From a virus, in the IMG/VR virus record IMGVR_UViG_3300049855_000121, positions 1-29,735 of that record: a stretch of DNA of 29,735 nucleotides. One strand, given 5' to 3'. The number at the start of each line of letters is the position of its first letter. Position 1 is the stretch's first letter. Positions 12,788 to 19,200 of this stretch are shown here, in pieces. The position numbers and the translations under genes were made by a program. The notes beneath the pieces are model-generated. The model had not been told where the DNA came from. It made no database searches and worked only from the letters and a program-made list of their open reading frames with translations.

Positions 12788-13053
12788 AATAAAGTTAAAG
12801 CAGTCTTTCCGGTTCACTGACTAAATGCAACCGGCAGCCTTCAACCTAGCTATAGCGGCAATGTTTTTTCGGTACGATAACCGCACGAAGTGGCTCCGTA
12901 AGGAGATATAGAGGGAAGAAGAGTACAACCGCCTAAGCGCTTGGTCCACGAGGTGTCTGAACCGTTAACCTCCCACAGACATAAAGAAGTATTAAGAAAG
13001 TCCCAGGCCCGACCAATACTCACCAAGATAAGCTTTAGGAATTTAACTTTATT
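12788..13053 (+). ncRNA. structured RNA A, about 265 nt, family not recognised
   Basis: No plausible ORF spans this stretch. An 11-bp perfect helix (AATAAAGTTAA 12788-12798 with TTAACTTTATT 13043-13053) closes it. Inside are CCGGTT/AACCGG (12810-12835) and a three-way-junction pattern: CTATA/TATAG around GCGG/CCGC and a CTCC-GTAA-GGAG GNRA-capped hairpin. Also present are TGTCTG/CAGACA or GAGGT/ACCTC, CTTGGT/ACCAAG (about 12938-13027) and AGTATT/AATACT. The 10-mer ATTCACTCCC flanks it directly on both sides (12774-12783, 13051-13060). A weak promoter (TTGTTT-16 bp-TAGTGT) precedes it. It may be a stand-alone RNA or the leader of the glutaredoxin gene. Confidence 0.55.
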
Positions 13054-13058
13054 CACTC

Positions 13059-13091
13059 CCTCCCCACTCCTCCACGAGAGAAGATGGGAGG
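13059..13091 (+). promoter_or_regulatory. hairpin covering the glutaredoxin Shine-Dalgarno
   Basis: CCTCCC (13059-13064) pairs with GGGAGG (13086-13091), the ribosome binding site of the gene at 13095. It sits right after structured RNA A, so RNA folding could gate translation, as in a riboswitch expression platform. Ligand unknown. Confidence 0.4.
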
Positions 13092-13094
13092 ATA

Positions 13095-13343
13095 ATGCCA
13101 AAAAAGGAAACAAGTATGGTAACAGTGTACACCCGCAATACATGCGGTCCCTGCAGAACAGTTAAACACTGGTTGCAGTCAAAAAATGTTGAGTATGTCG
13201 AGAAAAATATTGACGAAAACCCAGAATTATTGTCTGATATAGTAGAAAAGACTGGCATGATGGTGGTTCCTGTTATCCTCATAGATGAAACCGTCATTGC
13301 TGGCGCTAATCTGGCTTTACTTTCTAAAGCACTTATGGTATAA
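13095..13343 (+). CDS. glutaredoxin/NrdH-like redoxin
   Basis: The 82-aa protein has a thioredoxin fold: VTVYTRNTCGPCRTVKHWL with active site CGPC (17-20), then the strand VEYVEKNIDEN, and the cis-Pro segment MVVPVILIDETVIAGAN. Glutaredoxin-like proteins reduce ribonucleotide reductase or other disulfides. No reductase is in the window. A second ATG at 13116 (with AAGGA before it) begins exactly at the fold. The upstream start has the stronger GGGAGG, which may be masked. Confidence 0.8.
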   Translation: MPKKETSMVTVYTRNTCGPCRTVKHWLQSKNVEYVEKNIDENPELLSDIVEKTGMMVVPVILIDETVIAGANLALLSKALMV

Positions 13344-13344
13344 T
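13316..13344 (+). promoter_or_regulatory. promoter of the tRNA transcript
   Basis: TTTACT (13316-13321), 17 bp, TATAAT (13339-13344), with TGG before the -10. The -10 contains the glutaredoxin stop codon. Transcription would begin about 70 nt before the tRNA. Confidence 0.55.
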
Positions 13345-13346
13345 AG

Positions 13347-13412
13347 CGTTGTTCAGTCGCCGTGGGCTGAACGCTTTTCTCCTTCCCCTCAGCGATTCGC
13401 TTGCTGGGGGGA
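13347..13412 (+). other. two hairpins in the tRNA precursor leader
   Basis: GTTCAG/CTGAAC at 13351-13372 (extended by AGC/GCT, followed by TTTTC) may partly end the glutaredoxin mRNA. TCCCCTCAGC (13384-13393) and GCTGGGGGGA (13403-13412) form a 10-bp stem just 8 nt before the tRNA. This could guide processing or be part of a larger RNA. Confidence 0.45.
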
Positions 13413-13420
13413 TCTCTCTA

Positions 13421-13495
13421 GCCGGGATAGAGAAGTAGCGTCTCGGGGGCCTCATAAGCCCCAGATCGCTGCTGCAAATCCAGCTCCCGGTACCA
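13421..13495 (+). tRNA. tRNA-Met-like (CAU), initiator-like with aberrant elbow
   Basis: The 75-nt cloverleaf has acceptor GCCGGGA/TCCCGGT (G1-U72 wobble), discriminator A and encoded CCA. The D-stem is GAGA/TCTC (A11-U24, as in bacterial initiators), and the anticodon stem is GGGGC/GCCCC. The loop CTCATAA is identical to that of E. coli initiator tRNA, with anticodon CAT at 13453-13455. Oddities are a 7-nt D-loop AGTAGCG lacking GG, a T-loop TGCAAAT (G instead of U55), and a C-C mismatch at the T-stem's conserved 53-61 pair. The elbow contacts are therefore weakened. It could work in initiation or elongation, read AUA if modified at C34, or act as a decoy for tRNA-cleaving toxins. Confidence 0.8.
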
Positions 13496-13500
13496 ATTTC

Positions 13501-13530
13501 TTGACATCTGTGTTATAATGTGCATATAGG
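13501..13530 (+). promoter_or_regulatory. promoter after the tRNA
   Basis: TTGACA (13501-13506) with TATAGG 18 bp on. An alternative is the extended -10 TGTTATAAT (13511-13519), whose TGTGTTATAAT 11-mer recurs at the terL promoter. Either would make a transcript of about 70-80 nt ending at the terminator at 13587-13610. Confidence 0.45.
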
Positions 13531-13610
13531 TTTTCTTTGTCTCGGTTCTTTCCTCCTCCCATAATTAAAGTAACCGGCCTCTTATCAAGTTATCCACAGA
13601 TAACTTTTTT
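13531..13610 (+). ncRNA. candidate short RNA with anti-Shine-Dalgarno sequence
   Basis: A promoter and a terminator enclose about 75 nt without an ORF. TCCTCCCAT (13554-13562) is exactly complementary to ATGGGAGGA at the glutaredoxin ribosome binding site (13084-13092). Base pairing could block translation. It may equally be just the trailer of the tRNA transcript. Confidence 0.3.
13587..13610 (+). terminator. terminator with TTATCCACA in its hairpin
   Basis: AAGTTATC/GATAACTT (8 bp) around the loop CACA, followed by six T. The left arm and loop contain the fourth exact DnaA-box-like 9-mer (13590-13598). Confidence 0.7.
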
Positions 13611-13618
13611 ATTTTAGC

Positions 13619-13647
13619 TTGACTTTTATAATCCACTGTGCTACTAT
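13619..13647 (+). promoter_or_regulatory. promoter of structured RNA B
   Basis: TTGACT (13619-13624), 17 bp, TACTAT (13642-13647). Transcription would start near 13654, about 30 nt before the closing helix of RNA B. Confidence 0.6.
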
Positions 13648-13653
13648 TAGTGT

Positions 13654-13991
13654 AGTTAGAGAAAAGAAACAGTTCATTAAAATCTGCTCGTAGTAACATA
13701 ATAAGTTGCTACGCACGGCTAATGTCATCATCACGCCCGAAAGGGTCGAAGCGAACCCGTAATAATCAAAGGGGCAAGTGGAGTTAATTGTGGTGAGGTG
13801 CCGACCCTACTATACAAATTACATTATCGTTTGGTTACGATGCAAATTAACTAGCATAGTGCGGAGGGGTTGGTGATGCGTCTAAATTATTGTCGTCGTC
13901 TGATGACCGTAAGCGAACTCTGGGGAAGCCTGGATAGTAGCCTCTGCGGTAGGAAGCTTCGGGGGTAAGGATTCGCCTACGAGCAGTTTTT
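13654..13991 (+). ncRNA. structured RNA B, about 310-340 nt, family not recognised
   Basis: A 10-bp perfect helix (CTGCTCGTAG 13684-13693 with CTACGAGCAG 13977-13986) followed by TTTTT closes the RNA. Inside: GTAAC/GTTGC (13693-13709); CGCAC/GTGCG and GCTA/TAGC (13712-13721 with 13852-13863); GTTAATT/AATTAAC (13783-13789/13845-13851) stacked on it; and ATCGT/ACGAT (13826-13841). Also a CCC-GAAA-GGG hairpin (13736-13745), AGGGTCG/CGACCCT (13742-13748/13802-13808, possibly a pseudoknot), GTCGTC/GATGAC (13892-13907) and GCGAA/TTCGC (13913-13917/13972-13976). It has its own promoter and no ORF. It is not RNase P, tmRNA, 6S or group I/II intron by signature. It is shorter than GOLLD or ROOL, which are also phage RNAs near tRNAs. 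Confidence 0.7.
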
Positions 13992-14005
13992 AGTGAATTA
14001 AAATT

Positions 14006-14176
14006 ATGAGTAAAAGAAAAGCTAAACCAGTTAAAAATCCATTTCTTGTTAGAGGCACTTATAGTCCTGTTGCCCCAAGTATGTATTTGGTGCGGGTTGA
14101 TAAAACTATGCTTGCCTTCTTAAACAAGATGGTTGGCGATCCTCAATTCCGCGAAAAAGTTACTAAGTTACTCTAG
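14006..14176 (+). CDS. 56-aa basic protein between RNA B and terL
   Basis: The sequence MSKRKAKPVKNPFLVRGTYS continues PVAPSMYLVRVDKTML and ends FREKVTKLL. It has a basic N-terminal tail and one helix. It begins 15 nt after RNA B's T-run and has no clear Shine-Dalgarno. Given the position it may bind RNA B or belong to packaging. Unrecognised. Confidence 0.5.
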   Translation: MSKRKAKPVKNPFLVRGTYSPVAPSMYLVRVDKTMLAFLNKMVGDPQFREKVTKLL

Positions 14177-14183
14177 TATAATA

Positions 14184-14212
14184 TTTACAATTCGGCAAAA
14201 GTGTGTTATAAT
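14184..14212 (+). promoter_or_regulatory. promoter of terL and the late operon
   Basis: TTTACA (14184-14189), 17 bp, TATAAT (14207-14212) with an extended TGT. The -10 is framed by an inverted repeat TGTGT-TATAAT-ACACA, a possible operator. Confidence 0.65.
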
Positions 14213-14255
14213 ACACATAATATAAAAATGTAGAAATGATAAATGGTACGCTCCT

Positions 14256-15593
14256 ATGGCTTTATTATTGCCCAACCCTCACCCCAAACAAGCTGAATTT
14301 TTAGGCGACAGCCACCGATACCAGGTCCTTAACTGGGGCCGTCGTACAGGTAAATCAGTTGCCGTATGGGAAAAGGTTGTACTCCAGGGAATGCTGCGCC
14401 AAGGCACATACTACATTATTGCCCCGACCTACAAACAGGCCAAGGCTATTTACTGGCGAGACATTTGTAAGCGTTATAAGGGCGACTTTATGACGTTCAA
14501 CGAGCAAGAGCTCTCGGTAACGTTTGACCACTTATCCAACATTACTATACCGACACAAGCCGGTGATATTACTATTTCCCACGACCCAGATCTTCCACCT
14601 ACTCGCATTGAGCTAAAAGGTGCAGACAACCCTGACTCGCTCCGTGGTACAGGTATCATGGGTGCCGTACTTGACGAGTACGCTTTTATGCCTGATGGCA
14701 AATACTTATATGACACGATTATCCGCCCTGCTCTTGCTGACCGCAATGGCTGGGCTGTTTTTATTTCTACTCCGAACGGTGTCGTTAATCACTTCTACGA
14801 CCTTGTAAAGACCGCTCAAGAAGACCCAGAACGATACTACTTTTCTCACGCAACAGCCCTTGATAACACCTACTTCCCACAAGAACAGTTTGAAGAAGCT
14901 AAGCACGAGTATGAAAAAGAAGGCAAACTAGAACAGTTTAACCAGGAGTGGATGGCCGAGTTCGTTAACCCATCACAACTCATATACAGCAACTTCAATC
15001 ACGACGTACACGTATTCAGGGATATGGATGAAATCCCACAAGAGGGCACATACAATCTTACCATTGACTTCGGTATGACCGATCCTACGGCTGCTCTATT
15101 TGTCAAAATAGATTACTCAGGAACCTGGTGGATATTTGACGAGATATATAAAACCGACCTCCACCTAGACCAACTTATTTACGTACTCCGCGACAAGATG
15201 GGCGACGATCGCTACACTCGCATTGTAGGCGATGGTGCCGCCCGGTTTGAGCTGGAGTCACTCCGCAAGCGCCGCTTTAGAATTACTGGCGCAAAGAAGG
15301 GTGCCGACTCTATTGCTAACGGCATTAGAGAACTTAAATCATTACTTGAAATCAGGGAAGCCACAGGCAAGCCAAAGCTGTTTATACACGCTAAGTGCAA
15401 AGAAACAATCAAAGAGTTTGAACGATACTCTTGGGAGCGTGACTCGAACAACGAGATTATGAACACTCCAGAAGACACGTTTAATCACTCCATGGATGCA
15501 CTCAGGTACCTAGCCCTTGATAAAGCAAACCCAATAAGTAAAACAAAAAGGAAACGATATTATGACCCCGATACCGGACGAAGTCTCAACTAG
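14256..15593 (+). CDS. terL: terminase large subunit
   Basis: The 445-aa protein has both TerL halves. The ATPase has Walker A GRRTGKS (28-34), a Q-motif-like PNPHPKQAEFL and Walker B GAVLDE (136-141, with Asp140-Glu141). The RNase H-like nuclease has LTIDFGMTDP (Asp271), VGDGAARFE (Asp326) and NHSMDALRYL (Asp414). TerL pumps DNA into the prohead through the portal and cuts it. Length is typical. It overlaps the next gene by 32 nt. It is separated from terS by a minus-strand cluster and the RNA region. Confidence 0.92.
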   Translation: MALLLPNPHPKQAEFLGDSHRYQVLNWGRRTGKSVAVWEKVVLQGMLRQGTYYIIAPTYKQAKAIYWRDICKRYKGDFMTFNEQELSVTFDHLSNITIPTQAGDITISHDPDLPPTRIELKGADNPDSLRGTGIMGAVLDEYAFMPDGKYLYDTIIRPALADRNGWAVFISTPNGVVNHFYDLVKTAQEDPERYYFSHATALDNTYFPQEQFEEAKHEYEKEGKLEQFNQEWMAEFVNPSQLIYSNFNHDVHVFRDMDEIPQEGTYNLTIDFGMTDPTAALFVKIDYSGTWWIFDEIYKTDLHLDQLIYVLRDKMGDDRYTRIVGDGAARFELESLRKRRFRITGAKKGADSIANGIRELKSLLEIREATGKPKLFIHAKCKETIKEFERYSWERDSNNEIMNTPEDTFNHSMDALRYLALDKANPISKTKRKRYYDPDTGRSLN

Positions 15594-15849
15594 TCTACCG
15601 GAACCATATCGCACTAGTGATACGCCCTACGCGGCATACCTTCACTTCTGCGGCATTAAACTAGTAGGCACCCGCCAAGACCCAAACGACTATAAAAGAG
15701 AAGTGTGTGTTTTTATATACACTGACGAAATACCAAAACTAGAACAAGAGTGGCGGTATGGCAAAGCGACAGGCGACCTAAAAAAGTACCACCGATCGCT
15801 AAAGATAGTAAACAGATTTGTAAATGAAGCAAGGAAAAAGAGGGACTAG
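15562..15849 (+). CDS. DUF5659-like small protein
   Basis: The 95-aa protein contains YRTSDTPYAAYLHFCGIKLV, then QDPNDYKREVCVFIYTDE, LEQEWRYGKATGDLKKYHRS and LKIVNRFVNEARK. This matches a small phage family I know as DUF5659, of unknown function, often near terminase and portal genes. It has a good AAGGAAAC ribosome binding site inside terL. Its stop abuts the next ATG. Confidence 0.65.
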   Translation: MTPIPDEVSTSLPEPYRTSDTPYAAYLHFCGIKLVGTRQDPNDYKREVCVFIYTDEIPKLEQEWRYGKATGDLKKYHRSLKIVNRFVNEARKKRD

Positions 15850-17511
15850 ATGACAAAGGGAAAAACGATTAGCCTACAGATGATTGTTAAAGACGAGTTT
15901 GACCAGGTTGCTCAACTTGTCACAAAGGCACAAGACTGCAACGCCTTTAATGAAATAAACCTTACTGTTTCCGACAAGACAACCGTCAATAAATTAAAAA
16001 AGTTATTTGGAAATGAAGTAAATGTCGTATGGCGTACCTGGACTGACCGCTTCGACGAAGCTCGCAACGATAACTACGCCATGTCTACCACAGACTACAC
16101 ATTCTGGTTGGACGCAGATGACGATTTCGACTTCTCTACCATCCCCGAAATACTTGACATAGCTGTAAAAAATGATATAGATGCTATATTCCTTCCATAC
16201 AACTATGCTCAAGACGAAAACGGTAACTGCATTACCCGTCACTGGCGCGAACGCCTTGTCAAGAATGGCAAGGGATTCTCATGGCGCGGCTGGGTACACG
16301 AGACCTATATTTCAGACGAACCATACACTAGCCATAAGGTAAACGTAGAAGTCGTCCATAACGCAGACCCTTCACACGCCGCAGACTCAGTGGAACGCAA
16401 CCACGACATTCTCGTGAAAGCATACGAAGCCGAAAAAGACCCTCGCTACCTTCACTACCTAGGTATGTCATACTTTACTCACGGCGAATACAACACCGCA
16501 GCAGAGCTACTTAGTGAATACTTAGAAGTTGGCGGAAGCCTCGAAGACACCTATCGAGCGCTTGCAGTTCTTTCCGAGTGTGCATATCACCTTAAGCAAC
16601 ACGACCTAGCCCTAGAGTACGCTACTAAATGTGCAACCCTGAAACCAGAATACCCACAAGCCTACTGGCTACTTGCTCAGTATGAGGCAGATCAAAACAA
16701 CTGGGAAGAGGCGCTAGAATGGATACGCGTATCAGAAACAAAACCAGACCCACAGACGCTATCCGTATGGGACCCAAGCTCGCGTGAACGTGCTGCACTA
16801 ATTGGTGCTCAATCCGAGTTCATGCTTGGCAACTACAATGCCGCCTTAGCGTGGCTACGCAAGATCCCGAATAACCCACAAGCTAAAGAACTCTATGAAG
16901 ATTTTCAGAATGAAGCAGACGCTGAAACGTTTGTTAAACTACTGCCAAAGATTATAAAGTTCTTTGCAAGCCCAGTTGTTTTATGGAAAGCACTTGCTCC
17001 AGATTTACAATACGACACCAGATTATTGCAATTACGTCAAGCAGCGACGACTCCTACAAAATGGGATGACAATTCGGTTGTTATCTTCTGCGGCCAGGGC
17101 TACGAAGAATGGGGACCGCACACACTCGATAAAGGCATGGGCGGCTCAGAAGAAGCCGTAGTGTATCTATCGCAAGAGCTATATAACTTAGGATACAAAG
17201 TTACGGTTTACGGGGAACACGACAGCGGCCTAAATAGTCAGGTTGTGTGGCGGCACTGGAAGGAGATAGACCTCCGCGACGACTTTAATATATTCATCTC
17301 TTGGAGAACCCCTCAGTACCTAGAGAAAGTTAAAGCTAAGCGCAAGCTATGCGACCTACACGATGTCATGCCCGAAGAACTTGTCAAGGATTACCCAGAT
17401 GTCACCTACCTGGTCAAGTCACAATACCACCGCGACCTATACCCTCACTTACCAGACTCAAAGTTCCGCATAATCGGCAATGGTATTAAAAAGGAACAGT
17501 TCCATGAATAA
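15850..17511 (+). CDS. two-domain glycosyltransferase: GT2 - TPR - N-terminal half of GT4
   Basis: The 553-aa protein starts with a SunS-like GT2 domain (about 5-165). It shows ISLQMIVKDE, the metal/sugar-binding FWLDADDDFD (DAD 88-90) and RGWVHE (146-151). TPR-like helices fill about 195-350. From about 408 to 553 is the acceptor-side Rossmann domain of a GT4 enzyme: VVIFCGQGYEEWGP, GMGGSEEAVVYLS, FNIFISWRTPQYLE, LVKSQYHRDL and FRIIGNGIKKEQF. It ends exactly where the donor-binding domain should begin. That missing half is encoded at 19184-19741. It probably glycosylates virion proteins or host surface sugars. Confidence 0.75.
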   Translation: MTKGKTISLQMIVKDEFDQVAQLVTKAQDCNAFNEINLTVSDKTTVNKLKKLFGNEVNVVWRTWTDRFDEARNDNYAMSTTDYTFWLDADDDFDFSTIPEILDIAVKNDIDAIFLPYNYAQDENGNCITRHWRERLVKNGKGFSWRGWVHETYISDEPYTSHKVNVEVVHNADPSHAADSVERNHDILVKAYEAEKDPRYLHYLGMSYFTHGEYNTAAELLSEYLEVGGSLEDTYRALAVLSECAYHLKQHDLALEYATKCATLKPEYPQAYWLLAQYEADQNNWEEALEWIRVSETKPDPQTLSVWDPSSRERAALIGAQSEFMLGNYNAALAWLRKIPNNPQAKELYEDFQNEADAETFVKLLPKIIKFFASPVVLWKALAPDLQYDTRLLQLRQAATTPTKWDDNSVVIFCGQGYEEWGPHTLDKGMGGSEEAVVYLSQELYNLGYKVTVYGEHDSGLNSQVVWRHWKEIDLRDDFNIFISWRTPQYLEKVKAKRKLCDLHDVMPEELVKDYPDVTYLVKSQYHRDLYPHLPDSKFRIIGNGIKKEQFHE

Positions 17512-17638
17512 AGAGAAGCTACTTGGCCAACTTGAAATCATTCGTGATATGACCGAACAAGAGGGCGTAAAGCAAATCTGCTACGTGCTCGAAGAGCTTA
17601 TCAACGGACTAGCAAAAAGTGAAATAGGATTTAAATAA
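17504..17638 (+). CDS. 44-aa helical peptide between the GT half and GroEL
   Basis: The ATG overlaps the glycosyltransferase's end (8 nt), and its TAA overlaps the chaperonin's ATG (TAATG). The sequence MNKEKLLGQLEIIRDMTEQE then GVKQICYVLEELINGL is a pair of helices. It is too short for GroES and has no mobile loop. It may be a linker of the inserted cassette or a cofactor of the chaperonin. Unrecognised. Confidence 0.5.
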   Translation: MNKEKLLGQLEIIRDMTEQEGVKQICYVLEELINGLAKSEIGFK

Positions 17639-19200
17639 TGCAGAAACAAATTATAACTGGCGATGCCGCTAAAGAACAGCTCCTAGAAGGGGCGAAGCTG
17701 CTATACGAAGCAGTCTCTACGACACTCGGTCCCAAGGGACAGAACGCCGTTATTGAAGCTTACGGCGAACCGATTGTAACGCATGATGGCGTAACGGTTG
17801 CCAAGTCAATAGAAGATATTAAAGATGCTTCTCCCGGTGCCCGAGTTGGCATTGAAATGATTAAATCATCTTCAAGCAAAACAAACGACAACGTAGGCGA
17901 CGGCACGACAAGCTCAACCATTCTAGCCTACCACCTTATGGAAGATGGTATGAAGCGAATCAAGTCTGGCCAGAACGCTATGGTGCTCCGTAAGCAACTA
18001 GACGAAGCTGCCGAAGAAGCACTTGCTATACTTGAAACTCTAGCCGAGCCTATTGAGACCGAGAAACAAACCATAGAGATCGCTACTATTAGTAGTGAAG
18101 ATAAAGAGGTCGGTAATAACGTTGGCCACATGTACCACGAACTAGGCAAGAACGCTATGGTTGTGGTAGAGATAGGCACCAAGCCAACAGTAGAGTACGA
18201 AATAGTAGAGGGCTATAGCTTTGATACGGGGCTACTTAGTCCAATGATGATTAGCGATACCCGAACCCAGAGTACGACATTTAAGAACCCTGCGATACTT
18301 TTAGCGCACCAAACTGTCGGGTTACGCGACGTAGCCCACCTGTTTGACGACCTTTACAATTCTGGAAAAGATGGCATAGTAATCATAGCCGATGACTTCA
18401 AGGCTGACTTAATTGACGAAGCACTACTGCGCCTTGGCCAGTTCGAGATTATCGGTATTAAAGCCCCGGGCTTTGGCGATAACCGCATTGAATTACTCAG
18501 AGACCTTGGAGCATTGACGGGCACTCAACCAGTAGGCAATAAGCTACCAAAGAAAATAGACACGACCACAGCAAAGGACCTTGGTACTTGCGGCGAGCTA
18601 GTCACCACCAACACTGAAACAGTTATTACTGGTGGCCAGGACGTAGCGGAGTACATTAAAGACCTTGAGGCTAAGCTAGAGGCTACTAAGTCAGAGTTCG
18701 ACAAAGACAAGGTTGCTAAGCGTATTTCAAAACTTCACGCTAAAGTAGGCCAAATTCGAGTAGGTGGCAACACTGAAATGGAGGCCGAAGAACGAAAGTA
18801 TTTAATCGATGACGCTGTAGCGGCCACAGAAGCCGCTCTAAAGGACGGAATAGTCCCAGGCGGTGGAACTACCTATATTGCACTCGCAAACGCCCTGAAG
18901 GGCTCTACAGAGGGCACAGAGCTACTTAAAGAAGCACTACTATCACCCTTCAAGGTTCTAATGACAAATGCGGGCTTGCGCTATGGTCAAAAGCTGGAAG
19001 AACTCCAGGAATATGACTTTGGCTATGGCTTCGATGTCATGGGCGACGATGCCGTTGTAAACCTTAAAGAACATGGTGTAATCGACCCCGTCATGGTGAT
19101 TAAGCAGGCCATCACCAACGCAACGTCTGTAGCTGGGTCTGCCTTAACTACTGGCGTTCTAATAACAACTGAAAAGGAAAAAAATGAAAAGGAAGAATAG
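17638..19200 (+). CDS. groEL: GroEL-type chaperonin (phage-encoded)
   Basis: The 520-aa protein follows the group I chaperonin sequence from end to end. It has TTLGPKGQNAV (28-38), THDGVTVAK with Asp50 (E. coli Asp52), NVGDGTTSST with Asp88 (Asp87), the apical-to-intermediate KAPGFGDNR (275-283), DDAVAAT with Asp392 (Asp398, ATP hydrolysis) and GIVPGGGTTY. It is about 28 residues shorter than E. coli GroEL and lacks the Gly-Gly-Met tail, ending in a charged KEKNEKEE. No GroES gene is in the window, as in some phages whose GroEL works alone. It probably folds virion or packaging proteins. It sits inside a split glycosyltransferase gene. Confidence 0.9.
   Translation: MQKQIITGDAAKEQLLEGAKLLYEAVSTTLGPKGQNAVIEAYGEPIVTHDGVTVAKSIEDIKDASPGARVGIEMIKSSSSKTNDNVGDGTTSSTILAYHLMEDGMKRIKSGQNAMVLRKQLDEAAEEALAILETLAEPIETEKQTIEIATISSEDKEVGNNVGHMYHELGKNAMVVVEIGTKPTVEYEIVEGYSFDTGLLSPMMISDTRTQSTTFKNPAILLAHQTVGLRDVAHLFDDLYNSGKDGIVIIADDFKADLIDEALLRLGQFEIIGIKAPGFGDNRIELLRDLGALTGTQPVGNKLPKKIDTTTAKDLGTCGELVTTNTETVITGGQDVAEYIKDLEAKLEATKSEFDKDKVAKRISKLHAKVGQIRVGGNTEMEAEERKYLIDDAVAATEAALKDGIVPGGGTTYIALANALKGSTEGTELLKEALLSPFKVLMTNAGLRYGQKLEELQEYDFGYGFDVMGDDAVVNLKEHGVIDPVMVIKQAITNATSVAGSALTTGVLITTEKEKNEKEE

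Noticed and set aside
13654-13991. Group I or II intron, RNase P RNA or tmRNA as identity of structured RNA B
   Set aside because: None of the diagnostic core sequences of these RNAs is visible, no interrupted exon flanks it, and the ends do not form a tRNA-like domain.
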